From contig MEUE01000001.1 in the NCBI GenBank assembly GCA_001771585.1, positions 540,744 through 604,743 on the forward strand: a DNA stretch of 64,000 nucleotides, given 5' to 3'. A model generated the notes under the pieces. The model did no database searches. It had not been told where the DNA came from and saw only the letters and a program-made list of their open reading frames with translations. The translations under genes and the position numbers were made by a program. Below, piece by piece: positions 40,652-50,700 of this stretch (its first letter is position 1; every line of letters starts with the position of its first letter). The DNA comes from a candidate division WOR-1 bacterium RIFOXYB2_FULL_46_45. Lineage in GTDB: Bacteria > Margulisbacteria > WOR-1 > XYC2-FULL-46-14.

Positions 40652-43342
40652 TTACAAATCATAATCCGGCGGAATATCTTGCAGACCACCTGTAGGCGTA
40701 GCCGCAGGCTTTGCCGCTGGTTTAGCCGCAGGCTTTGCCGCTGGTTTAGCCGCTGGCTTTGCCGCTGGTTTAGCCACTGGCGTAGCCTTTTTATCTGTCG
40801 AGCATCTATATTCTTCCTCAATTACCGGCTTATGCTTTTCTTCAAGATCGTCCGTCCCCTCTTTTAATTCGCATACCGGCAAATCACCCGCTTTGGCGCT
40901 GGCGTAGCATTCCAGCTTTTCAACCAAATTTTCATCCAATTCTTTTACGTTTATAATCGAACCGTACATCTCCAAACTCAACAGGTGCGAAGCCAAAATC
41001 AACGTATAGGTGAGTTTATTTTTTCCGCTCAGTTCCGCGTTAACATTATCCTCAAATTCTTTCCTTTCTTTCGCGCTGTAGAGAGAAACCTTTTGTTTTG
41101 GATCTCCGAGAACCCCCAAAATCATCTCCCTGTTTTCGGCTAAAAGGCCGCTCTTCTCCGCAAACCCGCTAAAGAGGGCTTCTTCCTTTTTGCACCTTAC
41201 GCAATAGACCATGCCGGTTCTGCTTATAAACCCTTTCTTATACAAAGCGGCAAAAATCTCTTTTCCTTTATCTCCAAAATCTTCCGGCTTAACTCCCGCG
41301 ATTGTACTGGAAACGGCCCTTTTTACCAGTTCGGAGAGGGCAGTTGAATTGTCCCCTTCTTTTACTTTGGATAATTTATTAAAGACCGCCAAAAATCTTT
41401 TTTCTAGATCGGTCAATGCCACCGGCATAGCCTCACCCTTATATCCCGCCGGCTTTAGCTGTCCCCTTAGAGGATCAGCCACCCGGTATTGGGTTTTGGT
41501 AAAGGTTGACGCGGTAGGCGATCCAAGGATCTCGCTCATGTTCAAATCCTGCCTGCCGCCGGCACGCTGCAAGGAAGAAGTTTCTGCCCTGACACCGGCC
41601 GCAACTTCGAGGCCGACATTATGATCTTTATTCTCAAATTTCGATCCGGCTTCTCCCGCCCCTCTTACTGCCGCCCCGCCAAAAAGACCAAAGACCGAAT
41701 TCTTAATCCGATCAAAATTGACCTCTACCCCAATGGTTCCGGACAAAACGTGCGTTGAGTAGCTGTCGGAACTGGCGGCATAACCAAGCCGTCCGACAAC
41801 ATTCATCCAAGACAATACTCCAACTCTTCCTTCCGCTTCAAGTCCACCGCCATACGAGGCCGGCTTAAGGGGCTGGTCTTCCAATCCTATAAGGGCATAT
41901 CCTTTTAGAGCCAGCAATCCTTTGTCGCCCCAACGCTTCAAATATCTGACGGAAGGGCCCATAGAATGGAATCTATTCAGATTGAGCTCTTGTATTTTTG
42001 TATCGTCGGTTCCGTTTTCGGTATAACTGTACATGGGACCCAAAATAAGCGTCCCGGCCGTCCCTTCCCAAGGAGATAAACCAAGCCCTCCGTATAAGCT
42101 AATCTGGGTCCGGCTTTGCGTAATATCAGAAATTTGGTAATTCGGAAAATACTGCGCGTCCAATCCGGCCGTCCCGAAAACGCTTTGTTTCCCGGCGCTG
42201 ATTGTTCCGGCAACATCGAGCGACGTCCCGTCCGGAAATTGAGAACTGGCCTCTTCCGAATTTAATTTTCCGGTTACTCCGATCCTGGCGGAAAGATCAA
42301 CATGCGGAGTTTGAAGGACTACTCCCGTTCTTGCCTTCACTTCGCCGTCAGCCCCTTCGCTTTCGTATTGGACGGAAGCAAAAGGCATAACTTGATTTTC
42401 TTTCCCGTTAAAAACATAGGCGGCATGCAGGGCGGCGGAACCGGACAGGCTTGTTGCGCCGCCGCCGGTCAACTCCTGGTTTCCCGTCTCTCCTCCTCCC
42501 AACAATCCCTTCCCCATCAATCCGATACTGTATCCGTGCCTGGGTTCTACCTCTTTCTTCCCTTCTGTCATCGATTCGGCGGGGCTGGCCGCTTTTGGCT
42601 GAAAAGCCTTAAGCTTTTCTTGCAACTCTTTTGTGGAAACTGTGGTTTTATTGGTTGCAAAAGAGACAATCTCTTTTATTTGCTCAAGTGTTGCCTTATT
42701 GGGATCAATGCCATAAGCACTAAACAATGCCCTAAGCTTGGGATTCTCTTGTATTCTTATCGCAATGCCCCTTTTTTGGGACGAGAAACCGTCGGACAAC
42801 TTATCCGCTGTTTGTTTATGCTCAACAAATTCGTATTCCAACCCGCTGAAGGTTTTTGATGCGATTTCTCCCAGGCTCGTGGTCTTACTTTTCAATATAA
42901 TTTGCGCGCGACCTGCCACCAATCTGGATTCCGCCCTACTTCTAATCATCTTCTTTTCCGCCGGAGAAAAAGAAACGGACTTGTTGGCAAACAAAGAAAC
43001 CAGCTTTTTGGCGAGTTCTTTCCCCGCTTTATTACGGCCAAAAATGGCAACCAGGCCATGATAAGTCATGGGTAGCTTTCTTTGTTTTCTTCCTCTGCCA
43101 ACTGTTCTTACAAGCGCTTCTTTGGCAATTTCTTTGGTGTAATCTTCTTCAATTGAAGCCTTTTGTTCTTCCCATTTTTTCAACAACGCGTCTAATTGTT
43201 CCCAACTTGAGTTCAGCTTTGTTGTATCTTCAATAAGCTTGAGCAACGCCTCCAAACCATCCTCTTTCTTACGAAACGGGCTCAAAGAAAAAACTTTTAC
43301 CCTATTGTCAACCGATCCTGTTCCTCCTATTCCTGGTGCCAT
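40652..43342 (-). CDS. Signal-less protein with internal beta-barrel and AAKP repeats
   Basis: An 896-residue protein. The N-terminus MAPGIGGTGSVDNRVKVF is not a signal peptide. Residues about 20-260 are helical. Residues about 270-600 form an evident outer-membrane-type barrel of alternating strands (GYSIGLMGKGLLGGGE, AALHAAYVFNGKE, VMPFASVQYESEG, TRTQISLYGGLGLSPWEG-like SRTQISLYGGLGL, YGGGLEAEGRVGVL). A helical C-terminal part carries YCVRCKK (CxxC, about 713) and ends in about six AAKP repeats. ATG 43342 has AGGAGG upstream. The promoter at 43364-43390 lies next to it. Barrel prediction is by eye. Confidence 0.78.
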   Translation of the reverse strand: MAPGIGGTGSVDNRVKVFSLSPFRKKEDGLEALLKLIEDTTKLNSSWEQLDALLKKWEEQKASIEEDYTKEIAKEALVRTVGRGRKQRKLPMTYHGLVAIFGRNKAGKELAKKLVSLFANKSVSFSPAEKKMIRSRAESRLVAGRAQIILKSKTTSLGEIASKTFSGLEYEFVEHKQTADKLSDGFSSQKRGIAIRIQENPKLRALFSAYGIDPNKATLEQIKEIVSFATNKTTVSTKELQEKLKAFQPKAASPAESMTEGKKEVEPRHGYSIGLMGKGLLGGGETGNQELTGGGATSLSGSAALHAAYVFNGKENQVMPFASVQYESEGADGEVKARTGVVLQTPHVDLSARIGVTGKLNSEEASSQFPDGTSLDVAGTISAGKQSVFGTAGLDAQYFPNYQISDITQSRTQISLYGGLGLSPWEGTAGTLILGPMYSYTENGTDDTKIQELNLNRFHSMGPSVRYLKRWGDKGLLALKGYALIGLEDQPLKPASYGGGLEAEGRVGVLSWMNVVGRLGYAASSDSYSTHVLSGTIGVEVNFDRIKNSVFGLFGGAAVRGAGEAGSKFENKDHNVGLEVAAGVRAETSSLQRAGGRQDLNMSEILGSPTASTFTKTQYRVADPLRGQLKPAGYKGEAMPVALTDLEKRFLAVFNKLSKVKEGDNSTALSELVKRAVSSTIAGVKPEDFGDKGKEIFAALYKKGFISRTGMVYCVRCKKEEALFSGFAEKSGLLAENREMILGVLGDPKQKVSLYSAKERKEFEDNVNAELSGKNKLTYTLILASHLLSLEMYGSIINVKELDENLVEKLECYASAKAGDLPVCELKEGTDDLEEKHKPVIEEEYRCSTDKKATPVAKPAAKPAAKPAAKPAAKPAAKPAATPTGGLQDIPPDYDL
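40692..40790. repeat. Tandem repeat encoding AAKP units
   Basis: A 12/24-bp period repeat (GCCGCTGGTTTAGCC / GCCGCAGGCTTTGCC on the plus strand) encodes a Lys-Pro-Ala-Ala run near the C-terminus. Length polymorphism is likely. Confidence 0.85.
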
Positions 43343-43363
43343 TGTATTTATCCTCCTGTATAT

Positions 43364-43390
43364 TTATCGTCAAAATCCGACAAAAATTTC
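43364..43390 (-). promoter_or_regulatory. Sigma-28-like promoter of the 896-residue barrel gene
   Basis: Minus strand: GAAATTTT, 11 nt, GACGATAA. Its -35 element overlaps the TGA stop of the preceding gene, as at 39600. Confidence 0.78.
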
Positions 43391-43952
43391 ACTCTTCTTT
43401 GCATTTCCCTTTTTGAATATCCCAGACAAGCCCCTCGTCCTCACGGCACCATCCTGGCCTCGTATAAACACATTTGCCGTCCATTAACTTTCGAGAAACC
43501 ATTCTGATGTTCCCTGCCATATCTTCTATTGTTTTTGTTTGCGGTGTGCAGGCTGGTTCTGTTCTTTTTGTTGCTCTAATTACTATCGCATCCTTCCTGC
43601 GTAAATCCGGTGCAATAACCCCGCCATCCGGAACGTTAACTTTTGCATCCGGCGTTGGAGCCAATGGCAATGGTTGGCTGACCGGATCGGGATTTGTTTT
43701 TTTACCCGCATCACTGCAAATTTCCACATAAACAACCGGGTTCCCTATATCGGAGCTAAACAAATTAAAGACTTTCTCCAGCCAGCTCTGCGCGTCGGCT
43801 GGATTGGGAAGCGTTTCTCCTCTTAATCTTTCGTTAAGCGCCTTCAGCTTGCCGGCCTTGGATTTGTCGCCATAGTAAGCGGCAGCCGCGTCTTCCCAGC
43901 TTTTTATCCTATCCCCGGCGCCAAGCGCCTTTTGGTAGATAGTACAGGTCAT
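43389..43952 (-). CDS. Hypothetical Cys-containing protein, possible LysM-like N-terminus
   Basis: A 187-residue protein. The N-terminal WEDAAAAYYGDKSKAGKLKALNERL resembles the LysM-type pattern (A..YYGD...W..L...N) but I would not name it. A Pro-rich linker (QPLPLAPTPDAKVNV) leads to a small C-terminal part with five Cys (EPACTPQTK, GKCVYTRPGWCRED, KGKCKEE). No signal peptide is visible. It begins 3 nt after the SLH-barrel gene stop, so it is the last gene of that operon. The promoter of the next gene overlaps its stop. Confidence 0.68.
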   Translation of the reverse strand: MTCTIYQKALGAGDRIKSWEDAAAAYYGDKSKAGKLKALNERLRGETLPNPADAQSWLEKVFNLFSSDIGNPVVYVEICSDAGKKTNPDPVSQPLPLAPTPDAKVNVPDGGVIAPDLRRKDAIVIRATKRTEPACTPQTKTIEDMAGNIRMVSRKLMDGKCVYTRPGWCREDEGLVWDIQKGKCKEE

Positions 43953-43955
43953 CTA

Positions 43956-45845
43956 TTATAACCCCGCCCTGATCGTCGGCCTCGTGATCTCAAACTGGAA
44001 CCCTTTGTCCCAGGAGAGGAGGTCGTCGACCATCTTGACTGCCAGCGATGTTTTGGAGAGCATCTGCACCGATTCGGCGCGGGAAATGCTCTTCTCCGGC
44101 TTCAGCTCGGTATCGTTGATGTATGAGAGCATCCCGGCCTCGGAGGCGGCATTGACATAGCCGGCCGCCCAGTGCTTTTTGCTGACATCGGAGTATGCGG
44201 TTTTGGCGTCATATTTCTTCTGCAGTCCGTCGAAACGGGCCACTACCGTGATCGCTTCGGCGTTGCTGATCCGATTGTTCGGGCGGAACTTCCCGTCCGG
44301 ATAACCTTTGATCAGACCAGTCCGCTTCGCGATCTCAACATATCCCGCCGCCCAGTGGGAAGAGGCAACATCTTTAAACACTTTGACTGGCCGTCCGGGG
44401 ACTTTGTACTCTTTCGCGCGGACCAAAAGAGCGGCCAGTTCGGCGCGGGTCAAGCTCCGGTCCGGTTTGAAGGTCCCGTCCGGGTACCCCTGGACCAGTC
44501 CGACCGTTCCGGTGTTCTCAATCGGCGCTTTCGCCCAGTAGCCGGAATTGACGTCAGTAAAGCTGACCAATCTTAAGACCCGGCGGTCTTCGGTAAGCTT
44601 TCTTCCTTTGCTGTCGCTCGCTTCAACATGGACCAATTTTTTTCCGACTTTTTCGATCGGAACCGAAGCGGTGAAGGTCCCGTCGGCTGAAAGCGGAGCG
44701 CTAACTCCGTTGGCCAAAACGGTTATCCCGCTGATATTTCCCGATAATTTTCCGGCAACTTTGACGTTGTCGGTGTAAACCGTCGCTTTATCCGATGGCG
44801 AAGTAAGGGACATTTCAAGATCGAGCTTCTTGGGCTCATCCGCGCCGACATAGCCGATCGAGAAATAGTAGGTCGCGTTCTCGGCGACCTCCCCGTAGGG
44901 GTGATAGGCAAAATCAAAAGCGATCCCCTGCATCCTCAAACCGAGTCCGGCAGAGAGATTGGTAACTGTTCCGCCCGGGGCCGGATCCTGATCAAGCCCT
45001 GCTCTCAAGGCGAATGACGGAGTGACAAAAAATTCCGCGCCGGCATGGAGCGTGTTCGCGCGCTTGCTCATTAAATCATAATCGGCCGCTAAAGTAAGTT
45101 TGCGGTTCCCTTCCATCGGAACACAGTAAGAAACACCGGTCTTTATCGTTGGGACCATCGCGTTTCCAACTCCGTTGCCGGATTGTAATTTGGTGCCGAG
45201 CGGGTTTTGAGCCACTACACCGACGGTCAATTGGTCGTTAACCGAATATAAGGCGCCGGCATCAAGTCCGAGAGCTGAACCGTTGGTCCCTTCAGCCGTT
45301 GTAGCACCGGAAGCCCCCTGGCTGTAATATTTCGCCGAGGCGCCCAGCTTGGTCTTCCCGTCTGGAAGAGCGATTCCATATGAAGCAAAGATCGCGTTGT
45401 TGCTCCAGTTGGCCGATCCGATTGAAGCTTGAGAACTGTCGTAAAGAGGAATTGCTCCGACATTGGAGGTTACAATCCCCGCTCCGATCGCACTGTTAGC
45501 GTTCAAAGGATAAGCGCCGCCGAAGACGACATAATTTACATCGCCAAGAAGTGAAGTGTACATGCTGGTCAGTTTAAGAGATTTGATCCCGCCCAAGCCG
45601 GCCGGGTTGGTGAAGACCGTTTCGGCATCTTCGGCCACCGCCGTGTAGGCACGGCCCATACCGAGCGTCCTTGCTCCAACGCCGATCCTAAGCGGATCGG
45701 TTGCAGTTGTATCGGCAGCCAGCGCCGAAGTAGCTACAAGAATAAATCCCAAAACCAAAATCCCAATGAATCTTTTAATCTTTAAATCTTTAAATGATTT
45801 AATTTTTTTTGATTCATTTGTCATTTGAAATTTGTCATTTGTCAT
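43956..45845 (-). CDS. PorV-like barrel with three C-terminal SLH domains
   Basis: A 629-residue secreted outer-membrane protein. A hydrophobic signal (KRFIGILVLGFILVATSALAAD, ending near 45) is preceded by a polar extension derived from CAAATGACAAATG-type repeats (MTNDKFQMTNES). GGAGGGG supports ATG 45845. The barrel follows: GARTLGMGRAYTAVAEDAETVFTNPAGLGG and strands to about 330. An Ig-like segment (LTSPSDKATVYTDNVKVAGKL) follows, then three SLH domains (FTDVNSGYWAKAPIE, FKDVASSHWAAGYVE, YSDVSKKHWAAGYVN). SLH domains should tether it to the cell wall. It is co-transcribed with the two upstream secreted proteins. Confidence 0.87.
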   Translation of the reverse strand: MTNDKFQMTNESKKIKSFKDLKIKRFIGILVLGFILVATSALAADTTATDPLRIGVGARTLGMGRAYTAVAEDAETVFTNPAGLGGIKSLKLTSMYTSLLGDVNYVVFGGAYPLNANSAIGAGIVTSNVGAIPLYDSSQASIGSANWSNNAIFASYGIALPDGKTKLGASAKYYSQGASGATTAEGTNGSALGLDAGALYSVNDQLTVGVVAQNPLGTKLQSGNGVGNAMVPTIKTGVSYCVPMEGNRKLTLAADYDLMSKRANTLHAGAEFFVTPSFALRAGLDQDPAPGGTVTNLSAGLGLRMQGIAFDFAYHPYGEVAENATYYFSIGYVGADEPKKLDLEMSLTSPSDKATVYTDNVKVAGKLSGNISGITVLANGVSAPLSADGTFTASVPIEKVGKKLVHVEASDSKGRKLTEDRRVLRLVSFTDVNSGYWAKAPIENTGTVGLVQGYPDGTFKPDRSLTRAELAALLVRAKEYKVPGRPVKVFKDVASSHWAAGYVEIAKRTGLIKGYPDGKFRPNNRISNAEAITVVARFDGLQKKYDAKTAYSDVSKKHWAAGYVNAASEAGMLSYINDTELKPEKSISRAESVQMLSKTSLAVKMVDDLLSWDKGFQFEITRPTIRAGL

Positions 45846-45859
45846 TTTTCCATCCCCTC

Positions 45860-47743
45860 CTATTTATTCACCACAAGTATTTTGCCTTTGGCAATTAATT
45901 TCGATCCCGCGGCAACACGGTAGAGATAGGCGCCGTCGCCCAGTGTCTCTCCGTAAGCGTTTTTACCGTTCCAGGTGACCGTCGCGGATTGATTCGGTAT
46001 TGCTGGTGTTGCTGAAGTCCAGCTTAATTTTTCAACCATCTCCGCCGCGGTGTTGAAGATATAGATTGTGGCGGTGGTATCGGTTCCGGAATCAAATACG
46101 ATTGTGGTGCTCTCCCCGCCGTTCGGGTTGAACGGGTTCGGATAGTTGTAGGAGCCGGTTCCGGTTGCCTGGCTAGTAACCTCGAAGGTTACAGCGTTTG
46201 ACTGTTTAAGGTCCGATGTACGGATTGCCGAAAGCTGCATTGTTCCGCTTAGTCCGGCCGGGACTTTGAAAACGATCTGGCTTACCGCCCATGAAGTGAT
46301 GGCGGAATTGGCCGCGGCGCTTTCGATATAGGTCTTGGATTGGGCTCCGGAGAATTCCACCTTTCCGGCGGTTCCCAAATTGGTTCCGGTAATGGTCACA
46401 GTATCCCCCGTTTTCGCCTTGGCCGGGCTGATGCTTATGATGCTGGGAGCATCGGAGGTTGGAGTTGGGGTTGTTCCTTTCGTCGCGACAACATAGTCAA
46501 GCAAGACTCCTGACGATGCCGCTTTACCGGTGAAGACCATCTGGTATTCGATAACTTTTGACCAATCCATGTTGGCGTCGCCGGCAGTTGAACCGGTGAC
46601 TCTGGCCATTTTGGTCTTGAAGGAAGCAAGTTCATATTTGGTCCAGGAACCGGACGATTGCGCCGCCGCGTCGGCGTCGGCAACCGCGAAGTTGGTCCCG
46701 TCGGCATCCTTGAACTGGATTTTTACTTTGTTGGTGGTTGAACCGTCCCCTTTCACATAGAAAGAGAGGGTGTCAACGTTGGATAAGTCCTGGGTCGCGG
46801 CCAAAATACCGCCCCAGCCTCTCCACGAATCGGTATCGGTTGAAGCCAAGGCATAAGAGGTTTGCATTGAATAACTTTTTTCGTATTTGTCGGAGGTTAT
46901 TCTGGTATAAGTCGGGTTCGAATACCCCGTCGGCGCGAAGCCGTAGTAACCGGTAGTCGGATTGACCGCGGTCCCTTCGAAGTCGTCGATGACAACCGTG
47001 GTGGCGCCGCCGCCGGAAGTGTTGACGGTGAAAGCCGCGGTTCCGGAAGCCCCGGTAATCGAAACCGTTCCCGCTCCTGTTACAGCGGTACTTGCGATCG
47101 TAATATTAGCCGCGATGGTGGTTGCAGTAGAAGCGCTCGCACTGTTTACGGTAATTCCCGCGTTAGAAAATTTAACCGATGATTTCATGTCGCCGGTCCA
47201 GCTGGTGCCGGAACCGGAAATAGTGACACTTAAAGTTTCTCCCTGCTTCCCGCTGGTTGGGGAGATGGAGGAGATGGAAGGACCAGCGATTATATTGGTG
47301 CCCGTTGAAAAAGAGACCGGACGATAAATATAGGAAACTGCCGTCATGGCGGAAGAAATCGCCGATATCCCGTATTTACCGGTCGGAGTTCCGGTTCCAT
47401 TCCAGGTTTCCCACGCGACAATGTAAACATAATTTCCGGTCGGAATACTGGCACCGGATTTGGTAAACGTCCCGGCGGCGCTTAGCGTCCCGCTTAAAAT
47501 AACTGTGTCCGTAGAGCTTGAAGGAAGACCGTCGGTAGTTTTGGGAGCGCTGGTTGAAGAATCGGTTGATTTCACAACCTGCACATACGCCCCGCTGGCC
47601 AAATTGGCATTTGAACTGTTCAAGATCGGATTGGGCGTAGTATTGCTCGGACTGCAGGAAACAGAAACCACCGCCGCCTGCGCCATGCCGGCCAATAAAA
47701 ACAGAATAACCGCCAAGCCGCCGATTTTAAAAATACTTTTCAT
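45860..47743 (-). CDS. Secreted IPT/TIG protein with PNPFNP-type C-terminal domain
   Basis: A 627-residue secreted protein. Signal peptide (KSIFKIGGLAVILFLLAGMAQA). IPT/TIG Ig-like domain (SISSISPTSGKQGETLSVTISG, about 155-245), a carbohydrate-binding-like jelly roll (VIDDFEGTAVNPTTGYYGF, about 250-430), a second IPT/TIG (APSIISISPAKAKTGDTVTITG), and a C-terminal FlgD/T9SS-type domain (YNYPNPFNPNGGESTTI to GDGAYLYRVAAGSKLIAKGKILVV). PNPFNP...YLYRV domains serve as secretion or surface-anchoring tails in several phyla; no type IX component is seen here. The ATG has a GGAGG Shine-Dalgarno, 15 nt after the preceding gene. Confidence 0.87.
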   Translation of the reverse strand: MKSIFKIGGLAVILFLLAGMAQAAVVSVSCSPSNTTPNPILNSSNANLASGAYVQVVKSTDSSTSAPKTTDGLPSSSTDTVILSGTLSAAGTFTKSGASIPTGNYVYIVAWETWNGTGTPTGKYGISAISSAMTAVSYIYRPVSFSTGTNIIAGPSISSISPTSGKQGETLSVTISGSGTSWTGDMKSSVKFSNAGITVNSASASTATTIAANITIASTAVTGAGTVSITGASGTAAFTVNTSGGGATTVVIDDFEGTAVNPTTGYYGFAPTGYSNPTYTRITSDKYEKSYSMQTSYALASTDTDSWRGWGGILAATQDLSNVDTLSFYVKGDGSTTNKVKIQFKDADGTNFAVADADAAAQSSGSWTKYELASFKTKMARVTGSTAGDANMDWSKVIEYQMVFTGKAASSGVLLDYVVATKGTTPTPTSDAPSIISISPAKAKTGDTVTITGTNLGTAGKVEFSGAQSKTYIESAAANSAITSWAVSQIVFKVPAGLSGTMQLSAIRTSDLKQSNAVTFEVTSQATGTGSYNYPNPFNPNGGESTTIVFDSGTDTTATIYIFNTAAEMVEKLSWTSATPAIPNQSATVTWNGKNAYGETLGDGAYLYRVAAGSKLIAKGKILVVNK

Positions 47744-47758
47744 CTTTTCCTCCTCCTT

Positions 47759-50700
47759 TTACTTGGACTGTGTCCAGCTGAATGAAGTTATCGTCGGATC
47801 GTTCACTATATACCCTCGACCGGGCAATAGCATCAAAGTTGAGGTCTTTGTGTTAGAATCAACCCAGCTTGCGGACCCGTTGTGCCAGGCGTAACCGTCG
47901 CCGATTATCGAAGCATTGGCGTCAATTATCGAAACCTGCGCCGCGTCAAGACCGCCGCCTTGAGTACCGAAAGTTAACCCATTCAAACCCGTCTTAGAAT
48001 CGGATATTAATACCGGTGTCGGAAAGGCGTTGGCAATTAACTCAAGATTTAAGCCGGTCTTTGTCGAATCCAATCCTAAAGCCAATGTTAAATTGTTTGA
48101 TTTTTCCATTAATTTTCCGACTACCGTAAGGTGCTTGGCGGTAAAAGTGGTATAGACATAACTGCGGCCTGCCTGTAAGCTGTCCAAGGCGGTTATTCCG
48201 GATATGTCCGCCCAAGCGCTTTTTGAATAGGTCTTCCCTTTGGTAATTGAGAAATTATTATCGATCACCGCAATTGCGTCGTCATCACTCGGCTGGGCGC
48301 CAAAAACGGTTGAGAGCGTATAGCCAGTCGGTTCCAACGGAAGCGAAATGAATGCCCTTTCCGGATTAGTATCCGACGGGCCGACTCCCAGATCAAACTT
48401 CCCTACCACATCCAAACTTAATGCTGTCGCGGTCAAAGTTGTTCCGGTCGGAACGACTTTGTAATATTTCTGGTATCCGGCACCAACCAATCCCTCTTTT
48501 GCTTTATCGGTATAAGTGGTAGCCGAAACATTGGTGCTTTCCGCTTTCCACTTGGTGGTATCGGTTGTATAAACCGCGGTGGTTGATTCCGAAGTTCCGG
48601 AGACGGAATAGATGTCAACCGCGGTAACTCCCGCTTTATTGATCATCCAACTTAAAGTTACGGAAGACCCAACAGTATCCGCGTCGCGCTTGATGGAGGT
48701 AACAATATCGCCGATAACCGGCGCGGTATATCCTTCCGCCGCGACAAAGTCGGCTCTGATTGGTCCGGCCGAAGCGTCATTGCCGGTAAAGACCAGCTGA
48801 TAATCGGTGATGCGGGCCTGGAAACTCTTAAAATCAACTCCGGCAACTTTTTCCACCCCTTTGTCGTCAACCTCTTTCAAGGCCGACATCGGAATAGTAT
48901 GTTTGGTGAAGGTTGTATCGCTTAACTTAATATTATAGGTTGTGGTCGGCATACCGCCAAAATTGGCAGTGGTCTTCCCGTCGGTGCTTTTTCCGGTTAC
49001 CTGCAGTTTTAATTCCCCCGTGCTGGTTGTGTCAACCATGGTATAAATAACCAGGGTGTCGAAAGCCGAAAGGTCCTGCTCGGTTTTTAGCGTGGCATTA
49101 TACCCCCTGAATCCCTGCAGGGTCTTCAGATAGGTTATCTCCGCCGCCTGATCCCCTTCGTATTTTTTGGTTGTGGACATGGCAACCGTGATATCTCCGC
49201 CGGTCGCGAACTTATTGTAGCCGACAACCGAGATTGGCTTTCCTTTGCTGTCATACTCAAAATCATCGATTATCTGCGATATTTTTGTCGCGCTGTCCGC
49301 GATGGTAAACCCTTTTTCAAGTGTCCCTTTCTTTGCTTCCGCCTTATTTTCCACCACCAGATCCCATTTGCCGATTTGCGCGGTGGTCGCGGAAGTCAGG
49401 TCAAAGGTGCAATTAATCTTGCTTGAACTTGTCGAATTTACAACAGCCGAAAGATTGGTCTGTCCGGTTTTTGAAAGAGAAACCGTCGCGTCGGAAGCAA
49501 AATTACTCCCTTCTATATTTACGGTGATCTTCCCGCCGATCGGAGCAACGTTTGGAACTACCCGCTTAATATCGGGAGTCCCCGCCGTTTTAACTTCAAA
49601 CTCAACATCGCTGTTGCTCTTTTGACTGTCGATTGTAACCTCTATCGCGTATTTACCAACCGCCAGAGCCGCGGGCGATAAGACGGCCAACTGGTCGTTT
49701 GCTCCCGTCCCATCCGGTGAGTTTCCACTCTTTCTTGGAGTGGTTAAAGTTCCCGCTCCGGCAGAAGTAGAACCGAAAGCAACGGTATTGGTCCCGCTTA
49801 ACGCCGTCCCCTCTATGGTAACCAGAACGGATGTTCCCTGGGCGGTTGAAGTCGGGTTTATTGAGTAAATCTTCGGCTTTACGTTCAAAGCCATTTTATT
49901 GCTGGCTCCCAAGACATTGGTAACCACCAATTCATTCTTGCCGGAATCAATAAAAGTGGTCCCGATGCTCCTTGGTATGCCGATCTTAATCTTTTTATCG
50001 CTCCATTCCCAAACCTGCAATCCATCATAACTCACGTCGGTATCATCTCTTATTGTAAGTCCGCCGGAATAATTGGTGTGATAGATTTTGACGTTGTTGG
50101 TTGCGGTATCCTTCTTTCCTTTTCCGGGATCGGATCCAAACCCTTCTCCCGTAATAACTATTGTGTCATAAACATAGGCATCGGTAGTTGCAGTACCGGA
50201 AGCATTTTCGAGCCCGATTATTTTTGCAATGCCGGGAGCAGTCCCCCCCCCCATCGTAAACGGTCCGACCGAATCGGGCAAGCTCTGTAATCCCTCGCTG
50301 TCTTTCGCAATAACTTTTAAATAATAACTTGTTCCGGCCAGCAGTTTGGTTGAATCCATCGCGATTGAAGTGGTCGAAACGTTTGATCCCAAAACTTTCC
50401 ACATCCCGGATCCCACTTCGCTCGTTCCTATATAATAAACATCGTAAACAGGGGTGCCGTTGTCGTCGATTGCCGCTTCCCAGGTTGCATTACCCGAAAC
50501 ATCTTTTTGTCCGGTTACCGGGGTAATAATGCGCGGCTTGCCGGGAGGAGTATTCAACTCTCCCGTGTCCTTGTCATAAAAACCGGTCGCGTAGCTAAAA
50601 TCATAAAAACCACCGTCGCTGTAAGCATACCAGAGAATTGAACCGTCGGGAGAAAGGACGGCACTGTCCGATTCGGACAAATACTTAAACGGGCCGTAAG

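Noticed and set aside
40692-40790. CRISPR-like regular repeat
   Set aside because: The period is 12/24 bp without spacers and it encodes AAKP units in frame, so it is a coding tandem repeat.
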